Shown here: in pieces, positions 1 to 5,131 of the stretch
Numbering within the stretch: position 1 is the stretch's first letter
How the letters are laid out: every line of letters starts with the position of its first letter
DNA from: Flavobacteriia bacterium
GTDB taxonomy: Bacteria; Bacteroidota; Bacteroidia; Flavobacteriales_D; Crocinitomicaceae
Assembly: GCA_009925805.1 (NCBI GenBank)
Contig: RFQF01000146.1
Location: 1 to 5,131 of the forward strand
Direction of reading: 5' to 3'
DNA length: 5,131 bases
Translations under genes and position numbers: made by a program
The notes under the pieces: generated by a model
What the model saw: the letters and a program-made list of their open reading frames with translations, nothing else
Database searches by the model: none
Told to the model about the DNA's origin: nothing

Positions 1-2
1 AC

Positions 3-2483
3 GGTAAACAAGCTGAAGCATTGGAATATGTACTCACTTACAACGACCGATTTAACGAACCAACGCAGTATGAAAACATTATCATTCGTGCAAACCCGAA
101 TGGGGAAAATTTGCGCTTGAAAGATGTGGCCAAGGTGACGCTCGGAAGTGAGTATTATGACATTTACTCCAACATGAACGGGCACCCGTCCGCTGCCATG
201 GTGATTAAGCAAACCTATGGAAGTAATGCAAGCGAGGTCATTTCGAATGTGAAAGAAAAGTTAGAAGAATTAAAAAAGACCTTTCCACCGGGGATGAAGT
301 ATGAAATAAGTTACGACGTTTCTAAGTTCTTGGATGCTTCAATCACGAATGTGATCGATACCCTGCGCGATGCCTTCATCCTGGTTGCGCTCGTGGTATT
401 TATTTTCTTGGGTGATTGGCGATCTACCTTAATTCCTACCTTGGCCGTTCCTATTTCCTTGGTGGGTGCTTTCTTCTTCATCCAATTGTTTGGATTGAGC
501 ATTAACATGGTGACGCTTTTCGCCTTAGTACTCGCCATTGGAATTGTGGTGGATGACGCCATCGTGGTGGTGGAGGCGGTTCATACCAAAATGGCCGAAG
601 AACATTTATCTCCCTTCAACGCCGTTAAGAAAGTTATTGGCGAAATTTCGGGAGCTGTAATTGCGATTACCTTACTGATGGTATCGGTATTTGTACCGGT
701 TTCGTTCATGTCAGGTCCTGTTGGAACCTTTTATCGGCAGTTTTCCATTACCATGGCCTCGTCCATTGTGTTATCGGGTATTGTAGCCTTAACAGTTACC
801 CCTGTGTTATGCGCCATTATTCTGAAAGACACCCACGGAAAACCACGACGAAGAACCTGGATTAATCGGTTCATTGATTGGTTTAACCGTAGGTTTGAAA
901 AATTAACCGACCGATACGTGGGTGTTTTGCGCCTCGTAGCCCACCGAAGGCTTTTTACCGTGCTCTTGTTTTTCCTCTTTGCGCTTGGAATTATCGGCGT
1001 CAGCAATAGCTTACCCTCGGGATTCATTCCCAGTGAGGACCAAGGAATGTTGTACGCGATCATTCAAACCCCTCCAGGATCTACTTTGGAACGAACCAAC
1101 GATCTTTCCAACAAACTTGTTAGCCTCATTAATACCGTGGATGGGGTTCAATCCGTTTCCTCCATTGCAGGTTATGAGGTGTTGACGGAAGGTCGAGGTT
1201 CCAACGCTGGGACCTGTTTGATCAATTTGAAACCGTGGGAAGAACGCGAATTAAGCGTTCGCGAAATCATTGAAAAATTGGAACAAAAAGCAAAAGAAAT
1301 TCCTGGTGCTACCATTGAGTTTTTCGACCCTCCGGCAGTCCCTGGGTTTGGTGCGGCGGGCGGTTTTGCGCTGCAGTTATTAAATAAAACCAACAGCGGT
1401 TCTTTGGATGATTTGGAAGAAGTTAAGAATGAGTTCATGCAGGAGCTTGGTAAACGGAAAGAATTGACCGGATTGTTTACCTTTTTTAGTGCTAATTACC
1501 CGCAGTATGAGATTGAATTTGATAACCAGGCTGCCATGCAGAAAGGGGTTTCCATTGGAAATGCGATGAATACCTTATCGATTTTTGTGGGAAGTACGTA
1601 CGAACAAGGCTTTATAAAGTATCAGCGTTTTTTTAAGGTGTTCGTACAAGCCTCTCCCGAATATCGGCGATTGCCTACGGACATTATGAATTTATTTGTG
1701 AAGAACGATAAAGGCGAAATGGTGCCCTTTTCATCCTTTATGCGGATTCATAAAAAACAAGGCGCGAATGAAATAAATCGCTTTAACATGTATTACACGG
1801 CGGCTATTCGAGGAGGAGCGGCACCGGGGTATAGTTCCGGAGAGGCCATTCAGGCCGTAAAAGAAGTAGCGGATAAAACACTTCCCAATGGCTATGGAAT
1901 TGATTGGGCAGGGCTGTCCTACGATGAAACGCGTCGCGGAAATGAAGCGGTGTATATTTTCTTAATCGTATTGGTCTTTGTTTATTTCGTTTTAGCAGCA
2001 CAATATGAGAGTTTTATCATTCCTCTAGCCGTTATTTTGTCCCTTCCAGCCGGAGTTTTCGGCTCCTTTTTGATGATCAAAGGAATGGGCTTAGCGAACG
2101 ATATCTACGCTCAGGTTGGATTAGTCATGCTGGTAGGATTACTAGGGAAAAATGCGGTATTAATCGTGGAATTTGCCGTGCAAAAGCAACAAGAAGGCAT
2201 GACGGTGCTTGAAGCAGCTATTGAAGGGGCTAAAGTGCGTTTTCGCCCGATTTTAATGACCTCGCTCGCCTTTATTGCCGGGTTGATTCCGTTGGTATTA
2301 GCTTCCGGAGCTGGAGCCATTGGTAATAAAACCATTGGAGGATCAGCGCTGGGAGGAATGCTCTTTGGAACCGTTTTCGGGGTGATCATTGTTCCAGGTT
2401 TATATTATATTTTCGGAACCATTGCTCACGGAAAAAAACTCATCCGCGATGAAGATGAAACACCTTTAACAGAAGAATTATAA
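3..2483 (+). CDS. RND (HAE1/AcrB-type) multidrug efflux permease, 5'-truncated by window edge
   Basis: Inner-membrane component of a tripartite pump that uses proton influx to expel hydrophobic or amphiphilic compounds. The frame is open from the first bases, so the true start lies to the left; a TTG at 21 is internal, not a start. Visible are 826 residues, which by eye align with AcrB from about residue 225 to the end, so roughly 220 residues including TM1 are missing. Counting from base 3, TM2-TM6 span about 118-274, TM7 about 317-335, the second periplasmic porter/docking half about 336-645, and TM8-TM12 about 650-803. The proton-relay residues are all kept: the Asp pair at 184-185 in GIVVDDAIVVVEAV (AcrB D407/D408), Lys716 in GLLGKNAVLIVEFA (K940), and Arg746 and Thr753 in RFRPILMTS (R971, T978). 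Their spacing matches AcrB within one residue. The segment GYEVLTEGRGSNAG sits where AcrB has its switch loop. No frameshift is seen and the pump looks functional. Substrates cannot be told from sequence. Confidence 0.96.
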   Translation, partial: GKQAEALEYVLTYNDRFNEPTQYENIIIRANPNGENLRLKDVAKVTLGSEYYDIYSNMNGHPSAAMVIKQTYGSNASEVISNVKEKLEELKKTFPPGMKYEISYDVSKFLDASITNVIDTLRDAFILVALVVFIFLGDWRSTLIPTLAVPISLVGAFFFIQLFGLSINMVTLFALVLAIGIVVDDAIVVVEAVHTKMAEEHLSPFNAVKKVIGEISGAVIAITLLMVSVFVPVSFMSGPVGTFYRQFSITMASSIVLSGIVALTVTPVLCAIILKDTHGKPRRRTWINRFIDWFNRRFEKLTDRYVGVLRLVAHRRLFTVLLFFLFALGIIGVSNSLPSGFIPSEDQGMLYAIIQTPPGSTLERTNDLSNKLVSLINTVDGVQSVSSIAGYEVLTEGRGSNAGTCLINLKPWEERELSVREIIEKLEQKAKEIPGATIEFFDPPAVPGFGAAGGFALQLLNKTNSGSLDDLEEVKNEFMQELGKRKELTGLFTFFSANYPQYEIEFDNQAAMQKGVSIGNAMNTLSIFVGSTYEQGFIKYQRFFKVFVQASPEYRRLPTDIMNLFVKNDKGEMVPFSSFMRIHKKQGANEINRFNMYYTAAIRGGAAPGYSSGEAIQAVKEVADKTLPNGYGIDWAGLSYDETRRGNEAVYIFLIVLVFVYFVLAAQYESFIIPLAVILSLPAGVFGSFLMIKGMGLANDIYAQVGLVMLVGLLGKNAVLIVEFAVQKQQEGMTVLEAAIEGAKVRFRPILMTSLAFIAGLIPLVLASGAGAIGNKTIGGSALGGMLFGTVFGVIIVPGLYYIFGTIAHGKKLIRDEDETPLTEEL

Positions 2484-2486
2484 GCT

Positions 2487-3917
2487 ATGAAAGGAATTAA
2501 ATTTACTCAGATTTGGGGTGTGTTAACACTTTTACTCCTGTTGTCTTCATGTATTTCTATCTTAGAGTCCAAGAAAAATAACTTGCCTAAAGCACCCGAG
2601 GCATTTCAAGGGTCGAAGGATACTATGAACAGCTTTTACGTGAATCGAACCGCGTTTTTTCACGATCCTTACCTCAATGCCTTAATCGATACAGCACTTC
2701 AAAACAATCAGGAAATCAACATTTTACTTCAAGAAGTGAAAGTGGTTCAAAACGAGGTACTTGCACGCAAAGGGGCTTATATTCCTTTTGTCAATGTAGG
2801 AGGCGGTATGGCCGCAGATAAGGTGGGACGATATACGAGTCAAGGAGCCAGCGACGCCATGTCCACCATTGCTCCCGGTAAGCAAACACCTGAGGTCTTA
2901 GGAAATTTTATTTTCGGTGCCAACATAGCTTGGGAGGTGGATATTTGGAGAAAATTACGCAATGCCCGCGATGCTGCGATGAATCGATATCTTGCCACGG
3001 AAGAAGGAAAGAACTTTGCGATAACCACGTTGGTGGCAGAAATTGCACAATCCTATTATGAATTGTTGGCTTTGGATAACCAGCTTGAAATTCTTCAACA
3101 AAACATTGAGATTCAAAAAAATGCATTGGAAATCGTGCGCGTGGAGAAAATTGCCGCACGTGTCACGGAATTGGCGGTTAAGAAATTTGAGGCGGAGGTG
3201 TTCAAAAATCAAAGCCACGTATTTCATTTGAAGCAGCAGATCATTGAGATTGAAAACCGCATTAATTTTTTAGTGGGAAGGTATCCACAGCCGATTCAAC
3301 GTAACGCAATTGCATTCAGTGCTACACCTCCGGATTCTATTTATGCTGGAGTTCCTTCTCAATTGTTAGCGAATCGTCCGGATATCCGAAGGGCAGAGCA
3401 GCTGTTGAAAGCCTACAAACTGGATGTTCAAGTTGCCAAGGCGGATTTCTATCCCAGCTTGTTCATCGATGCTCGGTTAGGATTTAATGCTTTCAATCCC
3501 AAGTTTTTAATCAGTTCTCCGGAATCCATGATATTTTCCATGGCAGGAAATATGGCAGCTCCCGTGATTAATCGTAAAGCGATTCAGGCCGCGTATTTGT
3601 CTGCCAATGCTCGGCAAATTCAAGCCATGTACTTGTATGAGCAAACGATTTTACGATCGTTCATCGAAGTGGCGAATCAATGGTCGAATATTGCGAATTT
3701 AAAGCGTGAGTACGAACTAAAAGCGCAACAAGTGGACGCTTTGAATCAATCTATAGCCATTTCCACGGCACTTTTTCGAAGCGCACGAGCGGACTACATG
3801 GAAGTGCTATTGACGCAACGCGATGCCTTGGAATCAAAATTTGATTTGATAGAAACACGTATGTTACAATACCATGCCTGGGTAGAAATGTACCGGGCAC
3901 TCGGAGGAGGAAGATAA
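2487..3917 (+). CDS. Outer-membrane factor lipoprotein of RND efflux pump (OprM/NodT family)
   Basis: Trimeric channel-tunnel that carries RND pump substrates across the outer membrane. The 476-residue length is close to OprM. The N-terminus is a lipoprotein signal: basic start, hydrophobic run, then lipobox LSSC with Cys22 as the likely lipidated residue. Two OEP (TolC-like) repeats follow, about 60-265 and 290-470. Family landmarks are DPYLNALIDTAL (60-71), AWEVDIWRKLRNARD from about 148 (OprM has AWELDLFGRLRSLRD), a long heptad-like helical stretch about 195-265, the hallmark LLANRPDIRRAE (293-304) followed by VAKADFYPSLF, and the ending MYRALGGGR, typical of the family. The ATG at 2487 lies three bases after the permease stop, which indicates an operon with translational coupling; only a weak purine run (agaagaa) precedes it. 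The adaptor protein would be expected upstream of the window. The subfamily symbol is left blank because OprM, CmeC, TtgC and similar names are not separable here. Confidence 0.95.
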   Translation: MKGIKFTQIWGVLTLLLLLSSCISILESKKNNLPKAPEAFQGSKDTMNSFYVNRTAFFHDPYLNALIDTALQNNQEINILLQEVKVVQNEVLARKGAYIPFVNVGGGMAADKVGRYTSQGASDAMSTIAPGKQTPEVLGNFIFGANIAWEVDIWRKLRNARDAAMNRYLATEEGKNFAITTLVAEIAQSYYELLALDNQLEILQQNIEIQKNALEIVRVEKIAARVTELAVKKFEAEVFKNQSHVFHLKQQIIEIENRINFLVGRYPQPIQRNAIAFSATPPDSIYAGVPSQLLANRPDIRRAEQLLKAYKLDVQVAKADFYPSLFIDARLGFNAFNPKFLISSPESMIFSMAGNMAAPVINRKAIQAAYLSANARQIQAMYLYEQTILRSFIEVANQWSNIANLKREYELKAQQVDALNQSIAISTALFRSARADYMEVLLTQRDALESKFDLIETRMLQYHAWVEMYRALGGGR

Positions 3918-4012
3918 TCCAACAGGTGCTTTATTATCCTTACAAGCTTTTCGTGGGATTATTTCGGACGCCGTGAATGAAAAATAATGGGTAATTTCGA
4001 GTTTATACCTTT
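3918..4012. other. Intergenic gap between the outer-membrane factor gene and the DUF2490-like gene
   Basis: These 95 bases hold no open frame of note. There is no stable hairpin followed by a T-run, so no intrinsic terminator separates the two genes; the best hairpin is a three-base-pair CGG/CCG stem near 3965-3973 with no T-tract. An element resembling the Bacteroidota -7 box (TAATTTCG at 3992-3999, one mismatch to TAnnTTTG) is present, but no matching TTTG -33 box lies at the usual distance. Whether the downstream gene has its own promoter or depends on read-through is unresolved. Confidence 0.5.
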
Positions 4013-4783
4013 ATGGAATTATTTGTAAAACGGAGTCTAACTATTACATGCTGTTGCTTGTCGTGGTTTATATTTTCGCAAAAGAGCATCAGTAATCAAA
4101 TGCATGGTTGGGCACTCTACACGGGCACGCACAAGATCACAGCAAAGTGGTCAGTAATGACCGAATATCAATGGCGACGAGCGGACGGTTTCAAGCATTG
4201 GCAGCAATCCTTATTGCGATTCGGTGTTGAATACGCAGTGAATCCTAAAGTGTCTGTAATGGGTGGATATGCCTGGGTAAAAACGTTTCCCTATGGAACT
4301 CAACCAATCCTGCATGAATTTGACGAAAACCGGGTGTTTGAACAGTTGAATCTTAAAGATAAAGTCGGACGATTTGAGATGCAGCATCGCTATCGTTTAG
4401 AACAACGATGGCTGGAACAGTATGCTAAAAATGCGACCAATGATATTGTTCAAGTAGATCCGGTTTTTCGCAATAGAGTTCGATACAGGGCCATGGTCAT
4501 GGTGCCACTCTCAAGAAAAGAAATGGGTGATAATACCTTATTTCTTAATCTCAATAATGAGCTTTTTGTTGGGTTCGGAAAAGGAATCGCTAAAAACCCG
4601 ATTGATCAAAATCGATTTATTGCTGCTTTGGGTTGGCGATTCAATGCCCAAACCAATGTTCAAGTTGGGTATTTGAATCAATTCGTGATTAAATCGAATG
4701 CAACAGATATGGAGCGAAATCATAGTTTGTGGATTAGTATGGTTTACAACTTAGATTTCAAAAAGAAGCTTGAAAAAAAGTAA
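4013..4783 (+). CDS. DUF2490-like predicted outer-membrane beta-barrel protein
   Basis: Exported protein of 256 residues with no known function. The ATG at 4013 is the only reasonable start: an in-frame stop lies at 3992-3994, and this start gives a signal peptide (basic KR at 6-7, hydrophobic core to about 21, likely cleavage near FSQ at 21-23). The core contains an unusual Cys triplet at 13-15, which does not form a good lipobox. The mature part alternates short amphipathic strands rich in W, Y, F and R with charged loops, as in small outer-membrane barrels, and ends in a last strand (MVYNLDF) before a Lys-rich tail. The DUF2490 pattern is recognisable: an early Trp (W33), EYQWRR (51-56), ENRVFEQL (105-112), HRYRLEQRW (125-133) and the NRVRYRAMV strand. 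It lies on the same strand as the efflux genes and ends just before a strong terminator, so it may be the last cistron of that transcript. The family match is by pattern memory and not a profile search. Confidence 0.8.
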   Translation: MELFVKRSLTITCCCLSWFIFSQKSISNQMHGWALYTGTHKITAKWSVMTEYQWRRADGFKHWQQSLLRFGVEYAVNPKVSVMGGYAWVKTFPYGTQPILHEFDENRVFEQLNLKDKVGRFEMQHRYRLEQRWLEQYAKNATNDIVQVDPVFRNRVRYRAMVMVPLSRKEMGDNTLFLNLNNELFVGFGKGIAKNPIDQNRFIAALGWRFNAQTNVQVGYLNQFVIKSNATDMERNHSLWISMVYNLDFKKKLEKK

Positions 4784-4793
4784 GATGCTTGAG

Positions 4794-4828
4794 CATAAAA
4801 AAAGGGGCAATCGCCCCCTTTTTTTATG
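4794..4828. terminator. Bidirectional Rho-independent terminator
   Basis: The left arm, 4794-4808 (CAT, seven A, GGGGC), pairs with the right arm, 4813-4828, around the loop AATC (4809-4812); one unpaired C sits at 4818. The GC core is GGGGC/GCCCC, flanked by a seven-A tract on the left (4797-4803) and a seven-T tract on the right (4819-4825). On either strand the core is therefore followed by a U-run in RNA. It begins 11 bases after the stop of the DUF2490-like gene and, on the other strand, 15 bases after the stop of the fabI-like gene, so it is placed to end both convergent transcripts. Confidence 0.93.
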
Positions 4829-4842
4829 TTGTACAATTTTTT

Positions 4843-5131
4843 TTAGTTTCCGAACCGTTCAATTACTTGTTGCGTTACTCCTGTATTCGAGAATCCACCG
4901 TCGTGGAATAAGTTCTGCATGGTAACATAGCGGGTTAAATCGGAGAACATGCTAACGCAATAATCTGCACAAGCCACAGCCGGTGCATTTCCAAGCGGCG
5001 ACATTTGTTCGGAGAAATTGATGAATTCATCAAATCCTTTGATGCCTTTTCCGGCGGTAGTCACCGTGGGCGATTGGGATATGGTGTTTACCCGTACTTT
5101 TTTTGCAATACCATAATGGTATCCAAACGAA
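4843..5131 (-). CDS. fabI: Enoyl-[acyl-carrier-protein] reductase (NADH), C-terminal part, 5' end beyond window
   Basis: FabI catalyses the last, NADH-dependent step of each fatty-acid elongation round, reducing trans-2-enoyl-ACP in the cytoplasm. The frame is open to the right edge and encodes the last 95 residues of an enzyme usually about 260-270 long; a GTG at 5062-5064 is an internal Val, not a start. Reading inwards from the edge, the protein shows RVNTISQSPT, equivalent to the E. coli RVNAISAGPI segment that contacts NADH, then TTAGKGIKGF, matching the substrate-binding loop/helix (E. coli TLAASGIKDF). SPLGN follows, then CADYCVSMFSDLTRYVTMQN, and the SDR-type C-terminal motif HDGGFS, corresponding to VDGGFS in E. 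coli. The MQNLFHDGGFSNTGV wording is typical of Bacteroidota FabI. The catalytic Tyr-x6-Tyr-x-x-x-Lys and the N-terminal NAD-binding glycine motif lie outside the window. Another short-chain reductase is possible but much less likely. Confidence 0.9.
   Translation of the reverse strand, partial: SFGYHYGIAKKVRVNTISQSPTVTTAGKGIKGFDEFINFSEQMSPLGNAPAVACADYCVSMFSDLTRYVTMQNLFHDGGFSNTGVTQQVIERFGN

Noticed and set aside
21..23. TTG as the start of the RND permease
   Set aside because: The reading frame is open upstream to the window edge and the residues there continue the porter-domain alignment, while TM1 and about 220 residues are missing. The gene simply begins outside the window.
311..562. Minus-strand open frames inside the permease gene (also 731-1063, 1172-1438 and 2111-2389)
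   Set aside because: They lie wholly inside a well-supported coding gene, are low-complexity and basic or proline/serine-rich, and resemble no family. They are antisense shadows.
3992..3999. Possible Bacteroidota -7 promoter element (TAATTTCG) before the DUF2490-like gene
   Set aside because: It has one mismatch to TAnnTTTG and no TTTG-like -33 box at the expected spacing, so it is not distinguishable from chance.
4829..4836. Palindrome TTGTACAA beside the terminator
   Set aside because: Eight bases is too short to claim an operator; it lies downstream of both genes, where a regulator site is not expected.
5062..5064. GTG as the start of a 73-residue minus-strand protein
   Set aside because: The frame continues to the right edge and the extra residues (RVNTISQSPT) match FabI, so this codon is an internal Val in a longer gene.
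4843..5131. Functional link between the efflux pump and FabI, a biocide target (triclosan resistance island)
   Set aside because: FabI is a housekeeping enzyme transcribed from the other strand behind a shared terminator, and nothing in the sequence ties it to the pump.

Overview
The window looks like ordinary chromosomal sequence from a member of the Bacteroidota, probably a flavobacterium-like lineage. The proteins closely resemble Bacteroidota versions of their families, there is a DUF2490-type outer-membrane protein, and no clear Shine-Dalgarno sequence precedes the plus-strand starts. The genus cannot be told from the sequence alone.

Layout: (1) 3-2483 (+) is the 3' four-fifths of an HAE1-type RND drug/proton antiporter, cut by the left edge. 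(2) 2487-3917 (+) is a complete OprM/NodT-type outer-membrane factor lipoprotein, starting 3 bases after the pump gene stops. (3) 3918-4012 is a short gap with no terminator or convincing promoter. (4) 4013-4783 (+) is a complete exported DUF2490-like predicted beta-barrel of unknown function. (5) 4794-4828 is a strong inverted repeat that should act as a terminator on both strands. (6) 4843-5131 (-) is the C-terminal third of an enoyl-ACP reductase (FabI), cut by the right edge and convergent with the other genes.

Function: the first two genes supply the inner-membrane motor and the outer-membrane exit duct of a tripartite efflux pump. The third part, the periplasmic adaptor, is not in the window and would be expected upstream of base 1. 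The DUF2490 gene may be read through from this operon, but that is inference from orientation and the lack of a terminator. FabI belongs to fatty-acid synthesis and appears to be only a convergent neighbour.

I found no mobile element, CRISPR array, RNA gene, frameshift or evident new system. The points most worth following up are the unexplained DUF2490 protein beside the pump and the shared bidirectional terminator.
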